Shown here in pieces: positions 25,640-37,738 of a DNA stretch of 64,000 nt. The DNA comes from Atherix ibis (taxonomy: Eukaryota > Arthropoda > Insecta > Diptera > Athericidae): the NCBI GenBank assembly GCA_958298945.1, contig OY282606.1, forward strand, positions 51,101,920 through 51,165,919, written 5' to 3'. The notes beneath the pieces are model-generated. The model did no database searches, was not told the DNA's origin, and saw only the letters and a program-made list of their open reading frames with translations. Numbering within the stretch: position 1 is the stretch's first letter; each line of letters opens with the position of its first letter. Position numbers and translations under genes: made by a program.

Positions 25640-25765
25640 AGTGACCATACACATATGATGTGATCATAAATTTGGGATGTGACTTTGTCTTCCGTGAAAA
25701 AATCGGGCTGGCTATGATTGCGACTGGGGGCGTCCGTAAACGTGATTATGGTATCAGAATAAAAA
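25640..25765. promoter_or_regulatory. Short GC-richer island in AT desert, function unknown
   Basis: About 125 bp of balanced composition (for example CGGGCTGGCTATGATTGCGACTG is in it, here cut to the key parts CGGGCTGG and GCGACTGGGGGCGTCC) surrounded by kilobases of A/T runs. It has an internal ATATGATGTGATCATA-like near-palindrome. No splice pair, domain or transposon match seen. Confidence 0.25.
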
Positions 25766-25930
25766 TTAAATAAAATCATACTAAATATTATTGTGTTTTT
25801 TTTCTTTTACTTACTTAGCAAAAATATTTCAGTTTATGTATGAAATATTTTCTCAGTTCTGGTATAAAAATATTTTTGATATTAAATTTTAAAAGAAAAA
25901 TCAATGAAAAAAATTATTGCAATAATTTTT

Positions 25931-26005
25931 TGTCCAGAATTATAAAATTTGTAGTAATTTAATTTTGTAAAATATGTTAGAAGAATTTTTTTTTAAAACA
26001 CAATC
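25931..26005. repeat. Direct repeat, left copy (partner at 26774)
   Basis: Begins TGTCCAGAATTATAAAATTT and continues GTAGTAATTTAATTTTG..., the same text as at 26774, about 843 bp away. The pair brackets the worn rosa-like element. Confidence 0.85.
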
Positions 26006-26116
26006 TTTTTCCCTATATAAAATGTTAAGTTTACTAAATTAACTAAGATTCGCTTTCAACTCTATACTAAAAAATATAATATTGAAGGAGAAAATTGTTT
26101 ATAAAGAGTTTTTTTT

Positions 26117-26710
26117 TAATAAGAGTGATATGTTTTTTTTTTATAATTGATTATTTAATTTCGAAGTATAATCGATGCAATTATGTTCTGAAAATAACGT
26201 CATACAAATGGCCGCCTCTGCTTCGTCTACAGAACTGAATACGTTTATTCCAATTTTCGACCTTTTTGTGCAATAAATCCGGTCTTATTTCACGTATTTA
26301 ATGTTAAATATTCAATTTTAATATTTCAAGGGTTTCTGCTTTATTGACATAGATATTAAGTGACTCTTGATATTAAGTGACTCGCCTAACTTTTCTCAAA
26401 ATAAATCGATTTTAACATATTCGTTAAATTAATATCTTCCAAATCAGGAAACAAAAGCATTTCTTATTATCGATCTAAGCCGCCCACCATTGCGTAATAG
26501 CAATCCCTTCATCATTTTGAAAAAAAAATTAGGACCGACGATAAACTACACCAAAATTTCACTTTGTTAATTCACCGATCCAGAGAGATGAAAATGCGCC
26601 TCATATGTGACAATAAATTAGAAAAATTGCACGATAAGTTGCAATAAAATAACGACTATTTTGACACTCCTTTTGCATTTGTTCGATGATTAATACGAAG
26701 AGAAATTATT
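26117..26710 (-). mobile_element. Old rosa-like DD41D mariner remnant R3
   Basis: Begins with AATAAGAGTGATATG, the terminal repeat of R1/R2, then CGAAGTATAATCGATGCAATTA as in R1 (GTACAATCGATGCAATTA). Scattered matches continue in order: ATCGATCTAAGCCGC, TTAGGACCGACGAT, CAGAGAGATGAAAATGCGCC, GCACGATAAGTTGCAAT. Many indels; no usable frame. Right boundary uncertain. It is clearly older than R1 and R2. Confidence 0.8.
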
Positions 26711-26773
26711 GCAAACAGAAAGGAAAATAATCACTTAAACTAGACGATTAAGCATTAATTTTTTTCATCTGAT

Positions 26774-26840
26774 TGTCCAGAATTATAAAATTTGTAGTAA
26801 TTTAATTTTGCAAAAAAATTGTGGAAGAATTTTTTTCCAT
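26774..26840. repeat. Direct repeat, right copy (partner at 25931)
   Basis: Matches 25931..26005 with a few changes, including GAAGAATTTTTTT at its end. Suggests a local duplication or a repeat family not otherwise recognised. Confidence 0.85.
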
Positions 26841-28479
26841 AAAAAGAAAAAACATAAACAAACTTTCTTGCTGCACATTTTTTAAAATGTGTATACAAAA
26901 ATTTACATACTTTTTAAAGAAATTGCGTTTTTTTTTATAAAAATTGCTGCTTTGCTTACGGTTTCATTTTTCCACTATTTATTAGTAATAATTTTGTGGT
27001 TTTTACTGAATACCTTTTTTCTAAAAAAAGCCACAAAATTGTAGCTTCTCCAAACATCTTATTTTATTTGTTTTCTGGCTTAATTATAATATCGTCTTTA
27101 GTTTTTGTATTTTCCTAGTTTAGTGTAGAAAATTTTTGTTATCTAACTTTTTCTAAATTTTGTTGTCTAATTTTTTTATTAAGATGTCACAGCGGTTAGT
27201 GATTTATGGAATTTATGATAATTTATGGAAATAAATCAAAATGAAGTAGAGAATACCCTAAACGAATTTTAAATAGAAATAAATTCAAAATTCATATCTA
27301 AATCTTGTAGGTTTTTTTGTAGTTTTTTTTTTCGTTTGGAATTTGGTTTATGTTTAGTGGCTTTCTCTCAGATGGACTTAGCTTATTTAAATTCAACAAT
27401 AATAGAGAAGACCTTCTGCTACAAATCGTAGTATTTTTCCATGAATTTTGGGTAATTTTTCCTTTTCAGTTGACCATAATTTTAGTTTGTTTTTAATTCG
27501 TTTTACAAAAATCAAATTTCCAAAATGAAGTTGTACCTCAAAAGCACGCAGGTTTTACTCCACAATTTTTTATTCTCCCCATTTCTAGGTAGGTTTTAAT
27601 TTTAGTTTTTTTTTGTCGGCTAAACTACAACACAGAACAAGTGTTATTTCTTATTTATTCTTGTCTAAAAACGAAATGATGTCATTTAAATGGAGTTCGC
27701 GTTTTCAACTGAGAAAAAAAATTGTATTTTTCTCACGTTTATATGTGATGACAAATTTTTGTTTCCATAAAAACAAACAATAACAAACCAACATAATTAC
27801 ATATATACATATATTATAAGAGTATTCAGATGTGAACATAAAAATTTTTGGTGTAAATAAACCTTTATTTAGGAAAATTTGTTTTTTAATATCAAAAATA
27901 AATTGTTTTTTTTGGGAGGGGGGAGGGGGTTTAAGTGGAAGGAACCCAATGCGTGTATATGAATTAATTTTTAATTTTCCTGTTAAAATTTCGTTCAGGT
28001 AAAAGAGAATAATTTAAATTTTATTTATTGTAATTTTTATAATTTCCAACTATGAATATTTTTCTTCTAACTAGATTAAGTAACACAATAAAATATTATA
28101 AATGTTCAAGCTTTAAATAGCTTATCAAAAGTTATTAGGGACTTTTTCCATTACCTTTAAGTAAAAATTTTATTGAAAATATTTTTAAAAAAATTAAATA
28201 TTCTGAACATGTTTAGTTGTGCTTATTATTTTATTTTAGGCGAAGAACAGGCGGTATTTTTTTAAAAATATTCTTATACTAATGGTAGAATTTTTTGTTT
28301 AGTTATTAAAATGTGGGAAAATGAAGAAATTCATAATATAAGCAGAAAAGAAAAGAATGTTTTCCGAAAATTTTCGATATTAACGAATAAATTCTCATCA
28401 AATGATTTAACCTCAAAATTTCATCAAATCCTTTCAGAAATACTTAACCTCAAAAATAATTTTCAATGTCATACAAATT
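26841..28479. other. AT-rich intron, nothing recognised
   Basis: Homopolymer-rich. Contains a G-rich tract at 27914..27929 (listed separately). Confidence 0.6.
27914..27929 (+). repeat. G-quadruplex-type G tract
   Basis: GGGAGGGGGGAGGGGG, four or more G triplets with one-base spacers on the plus strand. Confidence 0.6.
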
Positions 28480-30010
28480 GCGCATGACATCAATACATCA
28501 TCGTTCATCAGCTAAATAATAAACCAACAGTGCAGAAAAATAACTCTGTAATAAATCAACAACAAAAAAATGAAATTAAATTAAAATTGTTAAAACAACT
28601 CTAAAAATGAGTGGTTGTCATCGTGTCAAGTTAATTTCGATGCTGCGGTTTTGGATTAATTAATTTTGAAAATATATTTTTCATTTTGAAGAACGGAAAA
28701 CTTCATCATCGTCCGCCTAGCGCAATTGTCATTTATATGTCATCGACGACAACATTTTTCCAACCTCAAATATTCTATTTAATTGGCACCAACCCCGAAA
28801 AACAATTTGAAATGTTAAATCTGTTCGAGTTCAGAATAGAAGAAATTACCCCCAATACAGTGTGAACAGCAATAAAATTTGTTTCCGTAATTATTAGAAC
28901 AAAAATCTAAACGGATTACCCGATTTGAGAAACATTTTTAATATCCGAAACAAGAAATACGATCTCAAAAGTGAATTTTTGGCTGCAGCCATGCCGAAAT
29001 AGCTATAGTCTAACACACAGCCAATGGCCACACAACTACTACGGCAGCACAGCAACAATTTCACCGCATTTGTTGGCATAACTACGCTCAGTCGGCATTC
29101 ACCATGCATACAAATTCATGTACTCAGCCAGCCTCTAACTCACTCGGCACTGGCATTAATCAAAATGGCTATTCCCCATCTCGCTCACAGCTCAGAACGT
29201 GCTCAGCCAACTACTCATTTCTCTCTAAGCACATTCCACATTGGTTCGCTCCCAACAACAACAACACCACCTTTTCGTCCGACACACCATATATTAAGGC
29301 CTGCCCCTTTCATTAACGAACATCTCACAATCACTCGATCGTTATGTGTTCGGCTATTTTCGCTCAACTGAGACGACTCATTTGCTGCTGGCTTGCAAAA
29401 ACCCATCAACAACAAAAAAAAAAAAAACGCACTGCTCTCCAGCGAACGCCATGTTTATGGCGTCATCTTGAGTACAGCCAAAACACAATCAAGCCGCCGT
29501 CGCCGGTCTTCTGTTTATTTTTATTAGTTTTCGGTTACCGGTTGAGCTTTTTCAAGTCTCAATCAAATGTCAAAATAGTGATTGGACAACAGGTAAAACG
29601 GAAATAGTCGAGTGCAAGTATTTATCGTTAAAATTATTGTGGAAACTGTCGATTTCTTACAAAATTCACACAATCGCTTGAAAAATCCTTGTGTACAGGG
29701 AAAAGTTCGTGAGTATGGGATGTGGTTAGGTGGGAGAATTTTCTACTATTTGACGTCTGGAGACTATAGCCGATTCCTCGTTAAGTATTACGCGTGTAAA
29801 CAAAAACGATGTGTCGTGTATGTGCGCTCATAGCCAGCCGTAACGAAGAGAGCAAATGGCCATAGAGTTAAAAAGAGAAAAAATTCAATTTCGATGAGTG
29901 TGTAAGTAAGCGCGCGATTTCTTACCGCCATTATTCATCACGTGCGCTATACTTCGTTTGAATGCTGAAATCTAGATGGCGTTCACGTTCCTCTACGCGT
30001 TATGCTCGTC
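28480..30010. promoter_or_regulatory. Large less AT-rich island with Pleiohomeotic-type sites; candidate bx-like PRE/enhancer
   Basis: The largest clean composition island of the window, without transposon ends. Between 28988 and 29980 there are eight GCCAT/ATGGC cores: 28988, 29024, 29165, 29448, 29457, 29856, 29859 and 29927, plus ATGGC at 29976. Two face each other in CGCCATGTTTATGGCG at 29447..29462, and CCGCCATTA at 29926 fits the extended Pleiohomeotic consensus. GAGAG at 29848 lies next to ATGGCCAT at 29856. In Drosophila the Ubx intron contains the bx Polycomb response element and enhancer. Position and motif content fit, but this is inference. Frames of 60 to 115 residues here (for example 29024..29371) have no domain and overlap one another. 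Confidence 0.45.
29447..29462. promoter_or_regulatory. Paired inverted GCCAT cores (possible Pleiohomeotic site)
   Basis: CGCCATGTTTATGGCG: two GCCAT cores in inverted orientation four bases apart, within the candidate Polycomb response element. Confidence 0.4.
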
Positions 30011-32348
30011 GCGGGTTTCTTTTATTTTTGTTTTTTGTTTAAAACAAAGAAATAAAATGAAAAACTAAACGAAACGAATAGAAATTGGTTTTTTTTCTTC
30101 TTGGTATTTTATTCTCTTTCAAGTTTATGGGAGCAAAAATAAATGAATTTTGGTTTTTTTTCTGAAATAGAAAATTTTCCTTTTTGGTTCTATTTTATTA
30201 AATTTTTCTACACTCCAAGAAAAAAAAAACAAACTACTCTTAAATATCAAAAGAGTCGAAATAAATATGTCAGCGTAGAATAAATAAGAAAAGAAAAAAT
30301 GTTTACGAAAATTAATGAATTCGTCTTAGAGGGATTTCGGAAAAGATTAATGGGCCGAACAAAAGGTTTTTTTTTTACAATTTTTATATTTATTATTGCG
30401 CATGATTTTTATTTAGAACAAGTGCACAAAAGAGGAGAGAAAACATTCGCAATAAATTGACTACAATAATAGTCAGGAGAAGAGTAAGTTTTATTTAACT
30501 ATACAAACAAAATATGGTGATTGTGTTTCGTGTAGAGCAGTTTGTGTGAGTTCGTGAGCATATCTGTAGCTCAGTGTGCACTGGGATTTTCTCTGTTTGT
30601 GCATGTGTGTGTGGGGGGTGCGGGGGAGGGGGTCAGTAAGACTATTCTATTATTTAAAAGATTTTTTTTGTTTGATTGTCGAGAATTTTTATTTTTTTTT
30701 ATTTTTTTTTGGATACAGAAATTAATTTATTTTATTTAAGAAGACAATATTTTCATGTAAATAAATCTTTTTCTTAGATTTTTTTCACAATTAAATAAAA
30801 ATATGTCTTGTTTGTAGCCATTTTTACTTTTAGTTTTTTTATTTTTTAAAAAAAAAAGAATTTTTTGTGAATAAAAGTAACGCAACTGATTTTCATAAAA
30901 TATTCTTAGTATGTCAGGTATTTTTATAATTGTTTTTTTTTCTTCTTAAAAATGTTTTACTTTGACTTATAAAAAAAAAGAAGAAAGAAATTAAATCACT
31001 TCTTTGAAAAATCTGTACGCTTTGATTTGAGATTAAAATGAAATAAATCTGAATTGTTATTAGAGAAAAGATTACAAAATGACATATTGTCGCTGTCCTT
31101 CAAAATTTACTTAACAACTTTATTAGATATTAAATGAACATTTTTATTGGCGGTCTCTTTTTTCTTTCATTTGATATGTTTAGATTTTGTTATTTTTAAT
31201 TCGTATAGGGAAGATTTTCTATGTTCCAATAAAAATGTACTGTGGTCTTCTTTGGTGGTCCGGTCAATTGGTGAATGTTTTTATTTTATTTCAACTCAAA
31301 AGTATTTACAAGAAAAAAAAAGTTTTATATCTGAATTTTGAAAAAATTTTTTTTTTTTTTTAAAGTCACGAGTAATTTTTTTTTAAATTTTTAATAGATT
31401 GTAAATTTTGATTAAAAAAATAGTTATAATTTTTTGTAATAGATAATTAGTTTTTTTTGCTTAAGATTGATTGACTATGAACTATTTGTACAGAAATAAT
31501 AAAGACTACTTCAGTCCTTATTTTCAATTTTAGGTAAAAATAACTCTAAATTCTTATTAAAAAAATTTTTTAATTTTTTCTAAAACAGTCTTTTATATTT
31601 TAAAAACATTTTTAAAAAAAACGAATGCATAAAATTCCTTAAAAAAAACTATATGAATCCTTAAGTTAAGCATAAATTAGCACATACCTAGAAGTGCTAA
31701 TTAACAAACTATATGCCATAATAAAATGAATTTTAAAACTAAAGTGAATTATTTAGTACCAAAAAAAAAAACATAAATAATTTTATTCACTTTCATAAAA
31801 CAAATTACGTTCCACTGCCGTCGCAACATGTCACCGAATAAAGAATCACTTCCGGAGAATAGTCACAGTACAGAAAGGACATCACAACATTACCAAATAT
31901 CGAAAATAATGACAAAAAAATTTATAATAAACTAAATTAAAGGCAAATATTTATTTACTTCTATCAATTTAATTCCGGAAATGTTGTATGGAAAATTGCT
32001 GATATCCAAAAATTTTTAGAATATTAATTAAATTTTCAGATTTTTCTCGTCTCTTTTCACCCGCTTTCCAGATCAAAATTTTATCGGTCAGTTTAATTTT
32101 GAATTTGAATTTGACAAAAAGAGAGTGACCCGATTTGATTGGACGATAAGTAGTGACTCCGGGACAAAAAATAAGCTGCAATTAAAAACGCACGGGCAGA
32201 AATAATTGGCGTTCGTAATTGGATGTCAAATTACTTTTAAAATATTTATAATATATATTTAAAAAAATTTTAGTAGAATATTCCGAGTTTAAATGTTGGA
32301 ATTTTTTTCAAAATTTATTTTAATCTATGATACAACTACGAAAATATA
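30011..32348. other. AT-rich intron; no gene recognised
   Basis: Homopolymer-rich, with a G-rich tract at 30608..30632 (GGGGGGTGCGGGGGAGGGGG) and a somewhat less biased piece at 31800..32230. Frames are low-complexity. Confidence 0.6.
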
Positions 32349-33528
32349 GGGTTTTCCAATTAGAGTGATATGATTTCTAAGTGACGTTTCGGCCATTTGT
32401 AATATGTCATGGATCTGTCATTTTTTTTTTCATTGTATTCAGTAATGTTTACAATTTTATCAGGAAGAGATATATATAAGAATAACGTTTACAAATTATT
32501 CAATTTTATTATCAAAATTATCGTTCTCCAATTGCAACTTTTCGTGCGCTTTTGCCATTTTATGGTCGTAATAATCGTCCAACTGTGCTCGCTATTCGTC
32601 GAATTGTTAAAAATTTCGAGCGTATATTTTCTTTACATAATGTTCAAGTGCTAATAAGACAAATATGAAAATATTGCTGCCGTTCAGGCAAGTGTTGCTA
32701 AAGACCTCAATTTGTCGATTCCAAGACGTTCTCAAGAACTAAAGCCATTTGACCACCGTAAACATCGTGAATTTGCTGATTTTGCCTTGGAACAACTTGA
32801 AAACGATAACGATTTTTTTAAGAAAATCATCTTTTCCGATGAGGCTCACTTTCATCTGAGTGGTGCGGTAAATAAATAAAACTGTCGATTCTGGTGCGAA
32901 GAAAGTACACAAATTATTCATGAACACCTAAATTGACAGTTTGGTGTGGTTTTTAGTCTGTGGTGGAATCATCGGTCCATACTTCTTTCGAAATGAACCT
33001 GGTAATACCGTTACTGCCAATGGAGAGCGGTATAGATCGATGATAACCAACTTTCTATGGCCGAAATTGGACGAAGTTGATCTTGACAACATCTGGTTCC
33101 AACAAGACGGGGCTACGTGCCACACAGCACGTGCAACAACCGAATTATTGCGAGAAAAGTTTGGAGATTCGATTATTTCAAGAAATTGTGACATTGAATG
33201 GCCTCCAAGAAATTGTGATTTAACACCATTAGACTATTTCTTGTAGGGTTATTTGAAGTCATTGGTCTTTAGAAATCAACCAGACTCTCTTCAAGCTTTA
33301 GAAGTCAATATTAAACATGCTATTTATGACATACGACTTGATTTAGTGGAAAAAGTGCTCGAAAATCGGGTTCATCGAATTCGTGGAGGCTATTTGTTAA
33401 TAATGTTTTATTCAGAACTTAATTGCATCGATTGTACTTCACATTAAATAAAAAACATTTGAATTTCCTTAACAATTAGTGTGTTTTTTTTTTTAAAGAA
33501 AGCATATCACTCTTATTTGAAAACCTTT
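32349..33528 (+). mobile_element. Rosa-like DD41D mariner copy R2
   Basis: Left end GGGTTTTCCAATTAGAGTGA, right end (reverse complement) AGGTTTTCAAATAAGAGTGA, with TA on both sides (32347..32348 and 33529..33530). It is in the opposite direction to R1, about 14.5 kb away. Full-length but with stops and frameshifts. Confidence 0.92.
32465..33424 (+). pseudogene. DD41D mariner transposase pseudogene (R2)
   Basis: In changing frames it reads QFYYQNYRSPIATFRALLPF (N-terminal domain), NENIAAVQASVAKDLNLSI, HREFADFALEQLENDNDFFKK, IIFSDEAHFHLSGAVNK (first Asp, then a stop at about 32877), GGIIGPYFFRNEPGNT, NIWFQQDGATCHTARATTEL (second Asp) and WPPRNCDLTPLDYFL (third Asp), then another stop at 33244. 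The C-terminus is shortened by a small deletion after HRIR. All three Asp are still readable, so it is the best-preserved catalytic core of the window, but not expressible. Confidence 0.92.
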
Positions 33529-33539
33529 TATTAGGTTAT

Positions 33540-33915
33540 TACGATTATTAAAAGGGGGCGTCAACAATTTTACGAAGGATCTTGAATTGTAAAAGGCCTC
33601 GAATGGGATTGGAATTTAAACGATTCCATAAGTCCAAATGGGTTTTATAATTCCGTTTTATATTAAAAGTTCATTTTTTCATTGTTAGTTTTGAGCGTTC
33701 GTCCTTAGTAGTCTAAGAAGTTTCTATGTTAATGTCTTTTCTTAGTAAGTTGAAGATTGTGTGTATGGAATTGTAAATTATTGGAAGCTGTCATGATTTG
33801 TAAGGGTAGTAAGTATGACCGTATCAATTGCATAAGTTGCAATCATAGTATTCGGATCAGCTGGGTTGTTATTGGTATAAATATTATATAAAATGGGACC
33901 AAAGATACTACTAGT
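33540..33915 (-). mobile_element. Jockey-clade LINE fragment L3
   Basis: Lies directly beside R2. On the minus strand it matches L4: the GPILYNIYTNN block near 33880, a YADD-box position reading ATYAIDTVIL (about 33800..33835), then a thumb region with a deletion, and the 3' end (GGCCTCGAATGGGATTGGAA). Right end at about 33915 is an abrupt truncation. Confidence 0.82.
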
Positions 33916-34959
33916 ATTTAAAACAATGATCTTTAATATTAATTTTTGGAGCGAAATTGAAGAGGAAATATTTTTGGTTACTAAACGTTAAAATTAAATA
34001 TAAAAAAATTCAGAAGTGAATATTAGAAGTGTAAGAAGACCAAATACCGAATTACAGGTGAAAATATGCCCAAAAAAAAACCTACCCCTAATCTTATTCT
34101 AAGCATTTGATTTTGTCATCAAATATTTTTTTAAATTTTCTTTTTTTTTTGTCTCTTCTTTTAACAATATATCGAAACCTATCCACGTATGCCCATTGAA
34201 TATATAATTAATAATACAATAAATGTAACTGTCATCACAACATCGATCAAAATTAAATATTAAAAATGTCCAACATGGGCTTTAGGAGTCCGAATAAGAC
34301 ACAATAATTTGCGAAAAACGATTTCGTTGGCGTTGATCTTTTCACGGTCGATGTTTTTATGCAAATTTTCTCTTTTACAACAAATCAATTTTCAATCGAT
34401 TTTTATTATTCAAATCATGCGAATAGTGTGCATCATTATGATTACAACAAATTTAATCGTGCGATACTCTCTTGTGTTCCAAAAAATGTAAATGAAAGAA
34501 AAACGAACACTGAATGAATTGTGATATGACAAAACAATCAAAATCGAATAGTTTATAAATAAAAGTGATTTCAATCAACATAAAACGTACAAAAAGAAGA
34601 AGAAAAATAAAGAAGTATAAAAAAAACGAAAAGGAGTCGACGAGTTGTTCTTTTATCAATTGCAGTGAACAGAGTCATCAGAATTTTAATTTTTCATCTA
34701 AGGTTCTCTTTCTTGAAATTCTGTTATTCCTTTTTGATGTTAGAAATATTAAAGTGGTCAGTAGGTATCCGAAATATAAATATGCAAATAGCAAGCGAAC
34801 GAAAAACCAACCAAAACCACATTGGATATTCGTTGAAATCGAAACCAAAAAAGAAAAGAGAAAATATCAACAAACAAAAAAAAACTTAAACTCAACAATT
34901 TTGATATTCCTAAGAAGCAAAGAAGAGGAAATGAAATATTTTCAGACCTTCTACCGGCG
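33916..34959. other. AT-rich intron, no gene recognised
   Basis: A 133-residue Lys/Ser/Phe-rich frame at 34565..34966 and its opposite-strand counterpart look like composition effects; no domain was seen. Confidence 0.6.
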
Positions 34960-35090
34960 ACCATGATGATTTCATTAAATTTTGTTAGCTTTGCGGCGAC
35001 GATCGATCAGTTTCTGGGGGTTTTATCTATTCTCGAAGAGATGGCGCTAGACGTACGATGGCAAGTGATTTGCTAAATCTGCGGTAATTA
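34960..35090. promoter_or_regulatory. Short GC-richer block with ATGGC cores
   Basis: About 130 bp of mixed sequence (GCGGCGACGATCGATCAG; GAGATGGCGCTAGACG; ACGATGGCAAG) in A/T-rich DNA. Two ATGGC cores. Possible small enhancer element; weak evidence. Confidence 0.25.
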
Positions 35091-37738
35091 TTATTAAAAA
35101 CGAATTAAAAATGCTTTTTTTCTCCATTTAATTTAATAGACAATTAATTGACATTATTTTACATTAATAGAAAATTGATTTAATTCGGAAAAAAAATTAT
35201 TACAAATATTTTATATTTTATAACAAAATTTTAGTTTTTTAAGGAGTTTTTTTTATTTAAACAGAAAATTATATAAATTTATAATATAAAAATAAAAAAT
35301 GAATTTTCTATAATTTCAAGTTGAAAAATGTTATATTCTAATTCAGCATTAAATATGGTCGCTCGGCCACTTTTAAGGCATAATTTTGTAGATTTCTTAT
35401 GTAAAGTCAGCATTATTATTGGTATTGGTTTGATTTTGCTCAAAATCAAGGAGAAAATTTCCTTATCACTTTCACCATCAACCTTCCACATCCCATTTCC
35501 TATCGAGATCCTTACGACCACCCCTTTATAGATAATATTTTATATTTTTGTTGTTTATTTTTTGAATAGTTTTTTGCGTCTGTTTATTTGGCATTTTATT
35601 CTCTCTACTTTTCTTCCTTTAAAAGTACTCCAAATATTAACAAATAGTCAAACTCTCATAATTCCTTATTCACCTCTCTCTCTCTCTCATCTTGTTTATT
35701 TTTTTTCTGTTATTAATTCACCCTCGATTACCCACCCACACACAAACTCTCTTTTGATTTTCCCCATTCTTAACTTAGCACAAAAAAAAATCTCTCTTTC
35801 GGAATAATTCAACTAAAATAAAATCGAAAATAAATACGAATTGAGAAAAGCTTTGACCAAAAATAAAATAGGAAAAATGGAAAAAGGGAGACCATAACTA
35901 AACTGAAAAAGGCCAAACACAAACAAGGCCAAATGAGAATGAAATATTTTCTTTTTTTTTGTCCAAATAGTCAAGCTGGCCGCCAACTCGGCTAGAAATG
36001 AATTATTGCTGACACATTAATATCCCCCCATTCAGAATACGACCTACGTTCTCTTACGTACTCAGTGGGGATAAAAAAGAACTGGAGAAAATAATTACAG
36101 AACAAAACGAAATTAAAGCAAAAGAAAACTGCCCATGAGAAAAATGGAAGCCAAAGAATTTGTTTGCAGGATTTTATCGAACTTAACCTTGTAGGGTTGA
36201 ATGGATCGAATTGTATCCCCACCGTTTGTAGGTGGTACAAGAGATGTCAGGAAGGAAATTAGGAATATTATGGCTAGGAATGTGAGCTTATCAGTTTTGG
36301 AATTTTTCGCTCTAAGCACCTACAAGAAGACCATACAGAATAAATCGAAAATCAATAGATATGCCCTCCTTTGTACCCCCATCACCCTTATTTAGATCCT
36401 TCTATCTATAATCTATCGAAAATAAAATTTTCTACATTTGCACCTCAATTCGAGGGATAGTAAATCTTGAATTTTGAAATTTCCCAATTCACGTCTAGAA
36501 TACAACATTCGTCACACAAAAGGGTTTGTGCACTTTTTTTTTTAACTGTCAAGGCCGTTTTTTTCTTCTTTCCTCTTACAATTTTCATTTCTTGTAGTTT
36601 GGTTTTTGCTTCCGATTCGTTAAAATTATTTCTCTTCGCCACGAATTCTATGCCAGACTCCGGTTCAGAATTGCAAAAAGTTTTCCATTTAAATTCCAAT
36701 TACGTTCCCTTTCCATTCGTTCCTTGCAAAATATCAGTAAACCACGAATTTGGTTTTTCCTCTGCTTTCATTTGTATCAGTTTCAAGAATTCAATAACCC
36801 TTAAGAGAAACCGGAAATGATATTTTTATGTAATTTTCTACTTCTCCTCTTTTACACGTTTCTTTTGCCTATTTGCTTACACTTTTGATCAAAATTTTCG
36901 CAATCAACCTTTTTGTCGCAAACTGAATTTTCTGATGCAAATCCTTAATCGAAGTTTAATTGGTTTCTAAATGTTTTAATAGCCAAATTTGAATGTGCAT
37001 TAACCGTAATTGCTTAACCAAATTAGTTGATTAGAAATGTTGAAAAGTTGTGAACGTAATGCAAATGCAAGGTTGGAAATGTTATAAGCGATGGACACAG
37101 TGATTATTAGTGTGTGTGAAAAATTATTATTATTACGCTCAATTATATTTTTTTCTGGTTTTTGTTGAAATTTTAAAAAAATTTATTTTATATCAAAATT
37201 GTTTTTTTTTTTTTTAATATAAAGTTTTTATTAATTTATTTAAAGAGTTACTACTTTTAATTCTATAAGAATTATTAATTGGAAATATATTTTGCTTTTT
37301 TTGAAAGGATATTAATTATAAAAAGAAATTAATTAAAATTTCAGAATATCATAAATAAAATATTTAAAAATAACCGTCGGCATAGAAAAAAATTAGTTTA
37401 AATTTTTATTTATTTCTAATTATTTTTACTAATATTCAAAAATTAACTCTGTAAAAATTTAAAAGAAAAACAGAACCTTTTTTAATCGATTTATGGAAAA
37501 TATTAAATTTTCTAAGAACTTTTAAAGGTCTTAAGAATATAGGAACTTAAAAGGAAAAATCTATCAATCTTGTGTTCATCTGTAGTTATCCATTTTTGTT
37601 TGCAGTAAGTTTTTTTTTTTTTTTATTGAATCAAACTAATATATTTCAATATGAAAGCAAAAATAATACTCTAAAAAAAAGGTAGACATTTAAGTAGAAA
37701 ACTGAAAATATCCTCTTTCCAATTTGATCAAGAAAATA
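35091..37738. other. AT-rich intron; simple repeats
   Basis: (CT)8 at 35673..35688. 35950..36830 is somewhat less biased and crossed by overlapping frames on both strands (for example 36467..36820), without recognised domains. No gene supported. Confidence 0.55.

Larger units (their letters stand above)
22013..26116. other. Very AT-rich intron; frames are low-complexity
   Basis: Dominated by A and T homopolymers. Frames such as 24769..25170 (133 residues) are Phe/Leu/Ser/Lys-rich products of T and A runs and have no domain. Small features inside: a repeated TATAGACCATACA near 24353..24383, a G16 run and the 25640..25765 island (listed separately). Confidence 0.65.

Noticed and set aside
29024..29371. 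115-residue frame in the GC-richer island, possible exon
   Set aside because: His/Thr/Pro-rich with no known domain, overlapped by other frames on both strands; regulatory DNA explains it at least as well.
34565..34966. 133-residue Lys-rich frame
   Set aside because: Overlaps another frame of similar quality and an opposite-strand frame; no domain.
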